Positions 26,890-35,724 of a stretch of 64,000 nt of DNA are shown here, one piece after another. The notes under the pieces are model-generated. The model had not been told where the DNA came from. It made no database searches and worked only from the letters and a program-made list of their open reading frames with translations. Source of the stretch: Clostridiales bacterium oral taxon 876 str. F0540 (lineage in GTDB: Bacteria > Bacillota > Clostridia > Clostridiales > Clostridiaceae). Made by a program: the position numbers and the translations under genes. The DNA lies in assembly GCA_000466585.1 (NCBI GenBank), contig KE993496.1, forward strand, positions 54,611-118,610, in the 5' to 3' direction. Each line of letters starts with the position of its first letter. Position 1 is the first letter of the stretch.

Positions 26890-27678
26890 ATGAGTGGTGG
26901 ACTTTATTCAACAGATAAAAAAGATTTTGATAAAACCTTGGATTTAACGCAGCTTAAGCCTTATGGCGATACAATGAATGACGGCAAGGTTCAAGTAAGC
27001 TTTACTCTTCCTGTGGCTGATGGTGACAAGGCAGCAGAGGCGGCAAAGCTTTTAGCTAAAAAGATGGGACTTGAAGAGCCAAATGTAGCTTATCATGCTG
27101 CACTGGATAAGGAATTTACCTTCTTTGTAGTTTATGGAGGCTTAAGTCATACAGTAGATTATACTGAAATAAAGGTACAGTCAGTAGATGTTCATGCAAT
27201 GGGCATGGAAGAAACTAATGAGTTTATTAGAGAAAATATCAAACGCAAGGTTGTTATAGTAGGAGCAAGCACAGGAACAGATGCTCATACTGTAGGTATA
27301 GATGCAATAATGAATATGAAGGGCTTTGCAGGGCATTACGGCCTTGAGAGATATGATATGATAGAGGCTTATAACCTAGGAAGTCAGGTGCCTAATGAAG
27401 AGTTTATAAAGAAGGCTATAGAGCTTAATGCAGATGTTCTTTTAGTTTCTCAGACAGTAACTCAAAAGAATGTTCATATTCAAAACCTGACAAATCTTGT
27501 TGAGCTTTTAGAAGCAGAAGGCTTGAGAGACAAGGTAATATTAATCTGCGGTGGACCAAGAATAACTCATGAGCTTGCAAAGGAGCTTGGCTATGACGCT
27601 GGCTTTGGCCCTGGAAAATATGCAGATGATGTTGCAACCTTTGCTGTAACTGAAATGGTTAATAGAGTGACTGCCTAA
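26890..27678 (+). CDS. kamE: Lysine 5,6-aminomutase beta subunit (B12-binding)
   Basis: A 262-residue subunit with a dimerisation/PLP region and a C-terminal cobalamin-binding Rossmann domain. The base-off/His-on signature is GTDAHTVGIDAI, followed by GHYGLERY, and then GGPRITHELAKELGYDAGFG near the C-terminus. The PLP lysine of this enzyme family lies in KamE just before the B12 domain (the RKVVIVGAS region is near it). It is the last gene of the operon; a terminator overlaps its stop codon. Confidence 0.95.
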   Translation: MSGGLYSTDKKDFDKTLDLTQLKPYGDTMNDGKVQVSFTLPVADGDKAAEAAKLLAKKMGLEEPNVAYHAALDKEFTFFVVYGGLSHTVDYTEIKVQSVDVHAMGMEETNEFIRENIKRKVVIVGASTGTDAHTVGIDAIMNMKGFAGHYGLERYDMIEAYNLGSQVPNEEFIKKAIELNADVLLVSQTVTQKNVHIQNLTNLVELLEAEGLRDKVILICGGPRITHELAKELGYDAGFGPGKYADDVATFAVTEMVNRVTA

Positions 27679-27692
27679 GGGCAGTCTTTTTT
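27669..27692 (+). terminator. Rho-independent terminator of the lysine operon
   Basis: GACTGCC (27669-27675) / GGCAGTC (27680-27686) followed by six T. The stem includes the kamE stop codon region. Confidence 0.9.
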
Positions 27693-27800
27693 ATGCAGAA
27701 TTTTATCAAGGTTCCACAGCGCATATTGGATATTAATGATAACCCGCTTCATCAGAAAGCTGTTTTTGGAAATAGAACAGTTGTGGAAATTAAATTATAA
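27693..27800 (+). pseudogene. Short C-terminal gene remnant
   Basis: An open frame of 35 codons (ending NRTVVEIKL) directly behind the kamE terminator, with no ribosome-binding site. The composition looks protein-like rather than random, so it may be the 3' end of a lost gene. I cannot name the family. It may also be chance. Confidence 0.25.
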
Positions 27801-27839
27801 AAAATTGATGACACTATATGGATAAAAAATAATATTTTG

Positions 27840-27868
27840 TTGTATTTTACAAAATATATCTATATAAT
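27840..27868 (+). promoter_or_regulatory. Sigma-A-type promoter of the ABC exporter leader
   Basis: TTGTAT (27840-27845), 17-bp spacer, TATAAT (27863-27868), about 30 bases before a strong AGGAGG. Confidence 0.6.
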
Positions 27869-27909
27869 GGATATATAGGTAAAAAGTATTTAAGAAGGAG
27901 GTTGTGAAA

Positions 27910-28002
27910 ATGTTAAGAACTAGATGGTTCATACTCGGCAATGTGGGATTAATTCATAAATTTAATAAATTAAATATTCACGACCTTGGTGTACATTTTT
28001 AA
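27910..28002 (+). CDS. 30-residue putative leader peptide of the ABC exporter
   Basis: ATG 27910 follows AAGGAGG (27896-27902) with seven-base spacing. The product begins MLRTRWFILGNVGLIHKF and stops at 28000-28002. It is followed by two terminators (28038, 28127) and then the exporter genes. This arrangement resembles antibiotic-inducible leaders, in which a stalled ribosome changes the RNA fold; B. subtilis bmrB before bmrCD is the closest known case, though the peptide sequence is not similar. The role is inferred from layout only. Confidence 0.5.
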   Translation: MLRTRWFILGNVGLIHKFNKLNIHDLGVHF

Positions 28003-28037
28003 TGTAATTATTTTGCTACCTTTTGAAATGTATATAT

Positions 28038-28070
28038 GCCATAGGTTGTTCGCCTATGGCTTTTTATTTT
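28038..28070 (+). terminator. Leader terminator 1
   Basis: GCCATAGG / CCTATGGC stem with a 7-base loop and TTTTTATTTTA tail, 36 bases after the leader peptide stop. A candidate attenuator. Confidence 0.8.
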
Positions 28071-28126
28071 AGTAATAAAGGATATTATTCTTTAAATACT
28101 AATGTCCTATTGCTAATTTTGCTTGT

Positions 28127-28160
28127 AAAGCCGTAGAATTTTATGTTCTTCGGCTTTTTA
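28127..28160 (+). terminator. Leader terminator 2
   Basis: AAAGCCG..AGAA / TTCT..CGGCTTT stem with a TTTTTA tail. A second termination point inside the exporter leader. Confidence 0.65.
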
Positions 28161-28195
28161 ATTTATAAATTTTTGTTTTATTGAAAAGGAGGTAA

Positions 28196-28283
28196 AAGTC
28201 CTAAATGGACTTTTATGAGTAATTTTCGAGCGGAGCGAGAGTTTTAAATTACTCAGTGTTTCCGACTAAAAGGAGGAATTAAA
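28196..28283 (+). repeat. Conserved hairpin leader element, copy 2
   Basis: AGTCC-TAAAT-GGACT hairpin, then a perfect 9-bp stem GAGTAATTT (28217-28225) / AAATTACTC (28246-28254), then CAGTGTTTC and CTAAAAGGAGGAATT ending in the ribosome-binding site of an 18-codon ORF. Compared with copy 1 the stem differs at two columns with compensating changes. It is the third regulatory layer in the ABC exporter leader. AAAGGAGG also occurs just upstream (28185-28192). Confidence 0.65.
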
Positions 28284-28340
28284 ATGTTTAAAAATCACGT
28301 TAAGAAAATGAGGAAATGGGATTCAACTTTTTATACTTGA
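28284..28340 (+). CDS. 18-codon peptide ORF between leader element and ABC exporter
   Basis: ATG 28284 lies seven bases after a full AAGGAGG supplied by the hairpin element; TGA at 28338. The product MFKNHVKKMRKWDSTFYT is basic. It ends 47 bases before the exporter's ATG. It could be a second leader peptide or the scar of a longer gene. Confidence 0.35.
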   Translation: MFKNHVKKMRKWDSTFYT

Positions 28341-28387
28341 GTGTGCAAAGATTTTATCTTTAGCAATATTAAAGGGGGGCTTTTTAT

Positions 28388-30193
28388 ATGAAGAAATTAT
28401 TTAAGTTAATTAAGGGGAATAGATTATTATATCTTGCAGCAATGGTTGCTATAGCGATATCTACCTTTCTATCTACACTAGAGCCTATGGTTACTAAGGT
28501 GACTATAGATTCAATAATTGGAAACAAACCATTAGATGTACCGGCGCCTATTGCCAAGTTCGTAATATTCTTAGGCGGCAAAGAAGTACTTTGGAGAAAT
28601 TTATGGATTTGCGCATTATGTCTTGTTACTATAACCAGTACAAGAGGAATATTTTTATTTTTAAGAGGAAAGCTTTCTTCTCAGGCTGCTGAAAATATTG
28701 CAAGAAATATGAGAGAAAAACTTTATGATCATATTCAAAACTTGCCTTATGGCTACCATGTAAATGCAGAATCAGGAGATTTAATTCAACGCTGCACCTC
28801 AGATGTAGATACCGTAAGAAGATTCTTTGCAAATCAAATGGTGGATATAGGAAGAGCAATTTTCATAGTAACTTTTTCACTTATAATGATGCTTTCGTTA
28901 AATAAAAAAATGACATTGATTGCAATGCTTGTAGTACCTTTTATATTCATCTTTTCCTATGTATTTTTCCACAAAATAAAGAATACCTTCCAAAAATCAG
29001 ATACTCAAGAGGGTGTGCTGACCTCAATACTTCAAGAAAATCTTAGCGGAGTAAGAGTGGTAAAAGCTTTTGGAAGACAAAACTTTGAAATTGAAAAATA
29101 TGAAAAGGAAAACGTTAAATATAGAGATTTAACCTTCAAGCTGATCAAATTACTTTCCACCTATTGGTCACTATCGGATCTTCTTTGTATGACTCAAATT
29201 GGATTAGTTTTAATGTCCGGTATTTATTTTGCAGTTAAAGGTGAGATAACACTAGGTACCTTGGTGGTATTTAACACTTACGAAGGAATGTTATTATGGC
29301 CTATTAGACAGCTGGGAAGAATTCTTTCCGATATGGGAAAAATGACTGTTTCATTAGGCAGAATTACTAATATTCTTGAAATACCAGAAGAAAAGGAATA
29401 TGGAAAGGCATTAAAACCAGAGATTCAAGGAGAAATTACCTTTGAGAATGTAACCTTTGAATATGAAAAGGACAGTGAAGTGCTTAATGATATAAGCTTT
29501 AAGGTAAATAAAGGTGAAACAGTTGCCATCGTTGGTCCTACAGGTTCCGGTAAATCATCACTTATGCATCTTCTATTAAGACTTTACGACTATAATAAAG
29601 GTTCCATTAAGATTGATGGCATAGAACTTTCTGATATAGAAAGAAAATGGATAAGAAACAACGTAGGAATCGTGCTTCAAGAGCCTTTTCTATATTCAAG
29701 AACTATAAAAGAAAATATTAAAATTGCAAAGCTGGATAGTGAAGATATTGAAATCGAAAATGCAGCCACGGCAGCAGCAGTGCACAATGTTATAACCTCC
29801 TTTGAAAAAGGCTATGACACTATAGTAGGAGAAAAGGGTGTTACTTTATCAGGAGGACAAAGACAAAGAGTTGCAATTGCAAGAACTCTTATTAAGAAAA
29901 TGCCTATTCTTATATTTGATGACTCTTTAAGTGCAGTTGATGCTGAGACTGATAGATTGATAAGAGAAGAATTAAAGAAGAAGAGTGAAGATAACACTAC
30001 CTTCATAATCTCTCACAGAATCTCGACAGTTATGGATGCAGATAAGATCATAGTTCTAAATCATGGAAAAATTGAAAGCATAGGCACTCATGATGAGTTA
30101 GTTAATAAAGCTGGTATTTATAAGAGAATATGGGAGATACAAAATTCATTGGATACCTTTGCAGAAGAAGAGAAAAAGGCATGCAATGAATAA
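28388..30193 (+). CDS. Heterodimeric ABC exporter, subunit with degenerate catalytic site
   Basis: A 601-residue ABC half-transporter: six membrane helices (about 15-310), then an ATPase domain. Walker A is GPTGSGKSS, the signature is canonical LSGGQRQR, and Walker B ends LIFDDSLSAVD. The catalytic Glu is thus replaced by Asp. This is the hallmark of the degenerate-site partner in heterodimeric type IV exporters such as BmrC or TM287. It pairs with the next gene, whose ATPase has the opposite pattern. Probable role: drug or lipid export. ATG follows AAAGGGGGG; the long leader upstream suggests attenuation control. Confidence 0.9.
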   Translation: MKKLFKLIKGNRLLYLAAMVAIAISTFLSTLEPMVTKVTIDSIIGNKPLDVPAPIAKFVIFLGGKEVLWRNLWICALCLVTITSTRGIFLFLRGKLSSQAAENIARNMREKLYDHIQNLPYGYHVNAESGDLIQRCTSDVDTVRRFFANQMVDIGRAIFIVTFSLIMMLSLNKKMTLIAMLVVPFIFIFSYVFFHKIKNTFQKSDTQEGVLTSILQENLSGVRVVKAFGRQNFEIEKYEKENVKYRDLTFKLIKLLSTYWSLSDLLCMTQIGLVLMSGIYFAVKGEITLGTLVVFNTYEGMLLWPIRQLGRILSDMGKMTVSLGRITNILEIPEEKEYGKALKPEIQGEITFENVTFEYEKDSEVLNDISFKVNKGETVAIVGPTGSGKSSLMHLLLRLYDYNKGSIKIDGIELSDIERKWIRNNVGIVLQEPFLYSRTIKENIKIAKLDSEDIEIENAATAAAVHNVITSFEKGYDTIVGEKGVTLSGGQRQRVAIARTLIKKMPILIFDDSLSAVDAETDRLIREELKKKSEDNTTFIISHRISTVMDADKIIVLNHGKIESIGTHDELVNKAGIYKRIWEIQNSLDTFAEEEKKACNE

Positions 30194-30207
30194 AGGGGGA
30201 TGATGTT

Positions 30208-32040
30208 ATGGCTAGAATTGATGAGAATAAAGTAACAGAAAAAATAGATATAGGTATATGGAGAAAACTCTTTAAATACCTTACAGAATTTAAAAGAGGA
30301 CTTGCATTTATGGCATTATTAATGGTAGGAGTTGCAGGCATAGATGCTATTATGCCTCTCCTTACCCGTTATGCCATAGATAATTTTATAGCCAAGAAAA
30401 CTATGGACGGATTAAAACTTTTTGCAGCAGCTTATTTTAGCATAATTTGCTTTCAAGTATTTAATGTAAAAATGTTTATTAAACAAGCAGGAAAAATTGA
30501 AACACATCTTGCTTACCATATAAGGAAGCTTGGTTTTAAGAGGCTTCAGCAGCTGTCCTTTTCTTATTATGATAACTCTTCAGTAGGATGGCTTATGGCG
30601 AGAATGACCTCAGATGTAGCAAGACTTAGTGAAATTATTTCCTGGGGTTTAATAGATATGGTATGGGCATTAGTTATGATGATTGGCTTTTTAGCAATAA
30701 TGTTCTACTACAATGTGAAGCTGACATTAATAAGCATGTGTGTAGTACCTCCTCTATTTGTTATAGGAATGTTTTTTCAAAAGAAAATTTTAAAATCCTA
30801 TAGAAATGTAAGAAAGCTAAATTCTCAATTAACAGCAGATTTTAGTGAAGAGGTAGCCGGTGCAAAGACTACAAAAACTCTTGTGAGAGAAGAAGAAAAC
30901 CTTAAGGAATTTAAGCTTGATGCCACCAATATGAGAAATTCGGCAGTAAGAGCAGCAATGTTCTCCGCTCTCTTCCTTCCAATAGTTATATCTATGGGAA
31001 GCATTGGAACAGGCTTTGCAATTTGGATTGGTGGAAAAAGTGTTATAGCTGATACCTTATCCTATGGTACCTTTGTAATGTTTATTGCTTATACGGTACA
31101 ATTTTTTGACCCAGTAAGCCAGCTGGCAGGAACTATCGCAGAGCTTCAACATGCTCAGGCTTCAGCAGAAAGAATAATCTCTCTTATAGAAACTGAACCT
31201 GATATATGGGATAGAGAAGATGTAATCAGAAAATATGGTGATTTGTTTGATGCTAAAAAAGAAAACTGGGAAGAGCTTCACGGTGATATAGAATTTAAGA
31301 ACGTTTGCTTCTCCTATAAAAATGGAGAGAAGGTTCTTGAAAACTTTAATCTAAAAGTTAAAAAAGGTGAAACAGTTGCTCTTGTTGGAGAAACAGGCTC
31401 TGGAAAAAGCACCATCGTAAACCTGATTTGTAGATTCTATGAACCAAACAGTGGAGAAATATTGATAGATGGAGTTGACTACAGAGAAAGATCTCTGTTA
31501 TGGCTTCAATCCAATATAGGTTATGTGCTTCAAAGCCCCCACCTATTTAGCGGAACTATTAGAGACAATATAAGATATGGAAAGCTTGAAGCAACTGAGG
31601 AAGAAATTGAAACAGCAGCAAAGCTTGTAAATGCTCATAGCTTCATAATGAAAATGGAAAAAGGCTATGACACAGAGGTTAGTGAAGGCGGCGGTAACCT
31701 TTCAACCGGTGAAAAGCAGCTTATCTCTTTTGCCAGAGCTATAGTAGCGAGTCCTGCTCTATTTGTACTGGATGAAGCAACCTCGTCTATAGATACTGAA
31801 ACTGAAAGGATGATACAAAACGCTATAGATAAAGTGCTATATAACAGAACAAGCTTCGTTGTAGCTCATAGACTTTCAACTATAGTTTCTGCTGATAAAA
31901 TCCTTGTAATAAGAAATGGTAAAATCACAGAAGCAGGAACCCATAGAGAATTGATAAGAAGAAAAGGTTACTACTATAACTTGTATACCAATCAACTTCT
32001 TGAAGAGAAAGAAATGGAAAGCAAGGCAGTGGTTTCATAG
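30208..32040 (+). CDS. Heterodimeric ABC exporter, catalytic subunit
   Basis: A 610-residue half-transporter with six membrane helices and an ATPase domain. Walker A is GETGSGKST and Walker B is LFVLDEATSSID with the catalytic Glu intact. The signature is altered to LSTGEKQ. The active ATP site would combine this subunit's Walker motifs with the partner's LSGGQ, as in BmrCD and TM287/288. The gene lies 14 bases after its partner, and a strong terminator follows. Confidence 0.9.
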   Translation: MARIDENKVTEKIDIGIWRKLFKYLTEFKRGLAFMALLMVGVAGIDAIMPLLTRYAIDNFIAKKTMDGLKLFAAAYFSIICFQVFNVKMFIKQAGKIETHLAYHIRKLGFKRLQQLSFSYYDNSSVGWLMARMTSDVARLSEIISWGLIDMVWALVMMIGFLAIMFYYNVKLTLISMCVVPPLFVIGMFFQKKILKSYRNVRKLNSQLTADFSEEVAGAKTTKTLVREEENLKEFKLDATNMRNSAVRAAMFSALFLPIVISMGSIGTGFAIWIGGKSVIADTLSYGTFVMFIAYTVQFFDPVSQLAGTIAELQHAQASAERIISLIETEPDIWDREDVIRKYGDLFDAKKENWEELHGDIEFKNVCFSYKNGEKVLENFNLKVKKGETVALVGETGSGKSTIVNLICRFYEPNSGEILIDGVDYRERSLLWLQSNIGYVLQSPHLFSGTIRDNIRYGKLEATEEEIETAAKLVNAHSFIMKMEKGYDTEVSEGGGNLSTGEKQLISFARAIVASPALFVLDEATSSIDTETERMIQNAIDKVLYNRTSFVVAHRLSTIVSADKILVIRNGKITEAGTHRELIRRKGYYYNLYTNQLLEEKEMESKAVVS

Positions 32041-32047
32041 TAATTTA

Positions 32048-32098
32048 AAAAACCGCTGCACTCTTATTCATTAAGAGTGCAGCGGTTTTAACCTTTTT
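32048..32098 (+). terminator. Rho-independent terminator of the ABC exporter operon
   Basis: A 17-bp near-perfect stem AAACCGCTGCACTCTTA / TAAGAGTGCAGCGGTTT, followed by TAACCTTTTTATTT. Confidence 0.9.
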
Positions 32099-32100
32099 AT

Positions 32101-32340
32101 TTAAAACCCCTCCTTATTTATGTTTTCTTTAATCACACACTTATACACTTTTGTATCTGCATAAATTTCGTCTTTTATTGGATTTAGCTTGTTTTTTCGA
32201 ATCTTATTAAACTGATAAATTGCTAATGATAGATTTGAAGCTAAAGATATAAAGCTTACTATAAAAAATGTAGTTTTATTGTGTGTAGTGGGTACAGGTG
32301 CAATACGATCTGCAAAAGATGGTAATGTCATAACAAACAT
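32101..32340 (-). CDS. Doubtful small membrane protein or gene fragment
   Basis: A 79-codon open frame with one hydrophobic stretch (TTFFIVSFISLASNLSLAI) followed by a lysine-rich tail. No ribosome-binding site precedes either possible ATG. It could be the tail of a decayed membrane protein gene. The rest of the 617-base gap between the exporter terminator and the methyltransferase gene is AT-rich and otherwise featureless. Confidence 0.3.
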   Translation of the reverse strand: MFVMTLPSFADRIAPVPTTHNKTTFFIVSFISLASNLSLAIYQFNKIRKNKLNPIKDEIYADTKVYKCVIKENINKEGF

Positions 32341-32657
32341 AATCCATAATAATAACAGATAGTAATATACAAAATAGAAATGTTATCCTTAGAAATAATT
32401 ATATTATATGATGTTTGCTGTGTAAATGTATTCCAATTATTTAAAACTATTAACTATTCAATTATTATCACAATTTAGTTTTTCCTAATATTACTTGCTG
32501 GTAGTTAGGTAAATTTTACTATAGTAATTTATTTGTGTGTTCTTGATTATTTATAGTAAAATACTACTCAAATTAAAGGAATTTAAAGAAATATAAGGAA
32601 TATATAAATAAATATAAGAAGAAAAGAAGATAAGAAGTTATAGAAAGGAAGCATATT

Positions 32658-33320
32658 ATGATTGAATCAAAACCATGGGATTGGAGTAAAAACGAAAGCA
32701 GCAGCTGGCTTGTTCCTTCCATTGAAACCTGCTACTTATCTGAAGCATGGAAATTAAAAGGTTTTAATAAATTTCTTGATGTAGGCTGCGGACTTGGAAG
32801 ACACTCAATTTATTTGGCAAAGAAGGGCTTCGAAGTAAATGCGGTAGATTTATCTGATTATGGAGTAAATCATCTGAAAAAATGGGCTGAAGAAGAGCAG
32901 CTTAATATTGATACACAAGTTTGTGATATGCTTAATCTGCCCTTTGAAGATAATACCTTTGACTGCATAATAGCTTATAATGTTATTTATCACACAGATA
33001 CTGAAGGTTTTATAAAAGCACTTAATGAAATTAAAAGAGTTCTAAAAGATAATGGAGAATTATTTATTACTCTCATTTCAAAAAATACCTGGTCCTATCA
33101 AAGCGCCGATAAGTATAAGCGTGTAGATAACAACACAATATTAAGAGACGAGCATGAAACTGAAAAAGATGTGCCTCATTTTTATGTTGATATTGAAGAT
33201 ATAAAAAGGTATTTTATAGATTTTGAGTTCGTGAAGATGCCTGTTGAGGAAACGGAATATAACATGGAAAATACACAGTACTTTTCAAGACACTTTAAAT
33301 TGATTGTGAGTAAGAGATAG
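32658..33320 (+). CDS. Class I SAM-dependent methyltransferase
   Basis: A 220-residue methyltransferase. SAM motif I is FLDVGCGLGRHS, the acidic motif II is VNAVDLS, and motifs for strands 4-5 (FDCIIAYNVIYHTD and LKDNGELFITL) follow in order. An N-terminal W-D-W-S-K-N segment and the PHFYVDIEDI segment suggest a small-molecule methylase of the Methyltransf_25/11 type. Substrate unknown. ATG follows AGGAAG. Confidence 0.88.
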   Translation: MIESKPWDWSKNESSSWLVPSIETCYLSEAWKLKGFNKFLDVGCGLGRHSIYLAKKGFEVNAVDLSDYGVNHLKKWAEEEQLNIDTQVCDMLNLPFEDNTFDCIIAYNVIYHTDTEGFIKALNEIKRVLKDNGELFITLISKNTWSYQSADKYKRVDNNTILRDEHETEKDVPHFYVDIEDIKRYFIDFEFVKMPVEETEYNMENTQYFSRHFKLIVSKR

Positions 33321-33402
33321 TTAATGAGGATATTGGGTTATCTATAAAATAATTATAATTTTATGAGGTTGTACTAAGGGGGGAATAAATATTTTAAAAG
33401 AA

Positions 33403-34167
33403 TTGGGACTTTCATTACTTAATTTTTTTGTTTTAGGAGTAATAATATATTTTTTAACTAAAGTTATAAAAATAAAGAACTATAGGGTTAAGTTTTCAAA
33501 TCCTAGAAAAAGTGCTTTATATTCAATATTAGCAGTTACACTTAGCTCTTGTATAATTATAGCATTAATGGCGTTAATTAAGTCACAGAGTACATCTGAA
33601 ACAGTTTCAAAGATTCAAAGTTATAGTTTAAACAGTATAGTAAATATTGCAATTAGCTGGCTGATTTTACTATCACCTATTTTAATAATGAAAAAGATTA
33701 ACAAGGAAACTTGGGAGAGTACAGGAATTTTAAAATATAATTTAAAGGAAGCTATTTCGATAGGTTTTATACTTGCAGCAATTGCTATAGTATCTGCGGT
33801 ACTATTTGGCTCAATAAGTTTGGAGAATATAGGACAAAAAATTACTTTAAACACTATATATGCCTTAGTTTATTATGCAATTGTAGGCTTCTGTGAAGAA
33901 TTTATGTATAGAGGTTACTTACAGACACGATTAATATGCTGGGCTGGAATATGGAAAGGATGGGTTATAACTTCTATATTTATGGCTCTAATTCATATTC
34001 CTCAACGAATGGTATCAATGGGGGTGCCCCTTAGAGAAGCTCTTATAAATTCGATTTTGCTGATTCCAATAAGTTTAACAATGGGTTATATACAGATTAA
34101 AACTAAAAATATTGCAGCAGCAGGTATATATCATACCTTTGCAAACTGGATAAATATATTTATGTAA
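33403..34167 (+). CDS. CPBP-family intramembrane metalloprotease
   Basis: About 254 residues with six or more membrane segments. The CPBP (Abi/CAAX-like) motifs are all present: EEFMYRGYLQTRL (Glu-Glu-x-x-x-Arg), FMALIHIP (Phe-x-x-x-His) and IYHTFANW (His-x-x-x-Asn/Asp). In Gram-positives such proteins process peptides or give bacteriocin self-immunity. The start is uncertain. TTG 33403 is 19 bases from the AAGGGGGG site (33377-33384), while the open frame extends upstream through an ATT at 33391 at ideal spacing, so a rare ATT start is possible. Confidence 0.85.
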   Translation: MGLSLLNFFVLGVIIYFLTKVIKIKNYRVKFSNPRKSALYSILAVTLSSCIIIALMALIKSQSTSETVSKIQSYSLNSIVNIAISWLILLSPILIMKKINKETWESTGILKYNLKEAISIGFILAAIAIVSAVLFGSISLENIGQKITLNTIYALVYYAIVGFCEEFMYRGYLQTRLICWAGIWKGWVITSIFMALIHIPQRMVSMGVPLREALINSILLIPISLTMGYIQIKTKNIAAAGIYHTFANWINIFM

Positions 34168-34243
34168 GGTATAGGGAAATGAGAAATTATATAAAGAAAA
34201 TATGTTATATTTGAACCAAGATCAGGTTATTGGGGGATAAAAA

Positions 34244-34777
34244 ATGATTTTTAAGTTTGTTCCAATGAATGAAGGTTATGCAAGAGAGATGATTGATAAC
34301 TGGAAATATGAAGGAGAATACTCAATTTATAATTATGTAAATGAAGCAGAATTATTACTTGAAGAACAAAGCTGGGGGGCTAACAGGTTTGCTGTTTTGG
34401 ATGAAAATGATGAGTTAGCAGGTGAATTGACAACAGAATTTTTTAGAGAAGTTGATAAAGATTCAGAGGATGATGGATATGTAGACATCAAAACTGTTAG
34501 AGATAATCCGGATAAAGTTTATGAAATGTGGATCGGATTTGGTTTAAAGCCTAAACTAACCGGAAAAGGAATGGGAAAGGAATTCATTTCTCAGTGTGTT
34601 GATTTTGCAGTAAGATATCATGATTATAAAGGTGATTATGTAAGGTTGGGTGTAGCTGAGTTTAATAAGAGAGCTATCAGAACATATCAAAAGGCAGGTT
34701 TTGAAGTGTTTGATAACTATGTTGGTGAAATTGATAATAAAAAAATGAGTATATTATGGATGAAAAAGTCCTGCTAG
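34244..34777 (+). CDS. GNAT-family acetyltransferase
   Basis: A 177-residue Gcn5-type N-acetyltransferase. The acetyl-CoA loop is in LTGKGMGKEF, and the C-terminal AEFNKRAIRTYQKAGF strand-helix motif is typical. It is related to the gene at 47478-47960: both share WKYE..YSIY near the N-terminus and FNKRAIR..Y.K.GF. Substrate unknown. Confidence 0.88.
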   Translation: MIFKFVPMNEGYAREMIDNWKYEGEYSIYNYVNEAELLLEEQSWGANRFAVLDENDELAGELTTEFFREVDKDSEDDGYVDIKTVRDNPDKVYEMWIGFGLKPKLTGKGMGKEFISQCVDFAVRYHDYKGDYVRLGVAEFNKRAIRTYQKAGFEVFDNYVGEIDNKKMSILWMKKSC

Positions 34778-34829
34778 TATAAAGGGTGTTTTTAAATTTA
34801 GCAAGAGCAGCATTGAAATGAGGATATAA

Positions 34830-35708
34830 ATGAAAAAATATAAAATGATAAGCAATTATATGGATAATGAAAAATATAGATTAAGTTTTAATAAGCTTGC
34901 TGCAAATACTTTTGGACTTGATTTTGAGGACTGGTATAAAAATAAATTGTTTTATAATAGATATATTTGTTATTCCTTTGTTGATGGAGATGAGGTTGTT
35001 GCTAATATATCTATCAATAAGATGGATTTAATTATTGAAGATCAAAAGAAAAAAGCTCTTCAAATAGGTACAGTAATGACACATTCTGAGTATAGAAGTC
35101 AGGGGCTATCTGCAGCACTCATGAAGCATATTATTGAAAAGTACGAGAATGATTATGATGTTATTTATCTTTTTGCAAATGACAGTGTTTTGAATTTCTA
35201 TCCTAAGTTTGGATTAAAAAAAACTGAAGAGTATTTTTATGAAGTGGACGCAGCACAGATAAATAAAAAGCAAAGCCCAATAAGAAAGCTTAATAAAGAA
35301 AATGAAGAGGATTATAATATAATTTTAAGACTTGCTGAAAAAAGGCAGCCTGTATCTAAAAAATTAGGAATATGTAATGATATTTGGCCCTTATTAGTGT
35401 ATTGCCTCTATGAGTACAGCAATAATTTATATTATTTAGAGGATGAAGATATTATACTGATTGCAGAAAGAGAAGAAAATAGGCTTCATATATATGATAT
35501 TCTTAGTTTACAGACTTTTATTTTAGATAATATAATTGAAAAGGTTGTTTTAGAAAGTGATAAGACAATAGAAATTCATTTTGCGTCTGAGCTAATGAAA
35601 TATAATGTGATTAAAGGGTATAAACAAAGAGAAAATGATACATTGTTTGTAAGAAGCAAGGTGGATTTACCTAAGGAGATATTGTTTCCTATGACCTCAC
35701 ATACATAA
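34830..35708 (+). CDS. GNAT-family acetyltransferase with long C-terminal domain
   Basis: A 292-residue protein. The N-terminal ~150 residues form the GNAT domain (IGTVMTHSEYRSQGLSAALM with the acetyl-CoA loop, then FYPKFGLKK). The C-terminal ~140 residues have no recognised domain but look like a second, degenerate GNAT-like or Eis-type lobe. It is transcribed with neighbours in the same direction, and the next gene starts 16 bases after its stop. Substrate unknown. Confidence 0.8.
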   Translation: MKKYKMISNYMDNEKYRLSFNKLAANTFGLDFEDWYKNKLFYNRYICYSFVDGDEVVANISINKMDLIIEDQKKKALQIGTVMTHSEYRSQGLSAALMKHIIEKYENDYDVIYLFANDSVLNFYPKFGLKKTEEYFYEVDAAQINKKQSPIRKLNKENEEDYNIILRLAEKRQPVSKKLGICNDIWPLLVYCLYEYSNNLYYLEDEDIILIAEREENRLHIYDILSLQTFILDNIIEKVVLESDKTIEIHFASELMKYNVIKGYKQRENDTLFVRSKVDLPKEILFPMTSHT

Positions 35709-35724
35709 AAGAATGGAGAAACAC

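Noticed and set aside
27693..27800. Functional small gene after kamE
   Set aside because: No ribosome-binding site and starts in the terminator T tract; kept only as a possible remnant.
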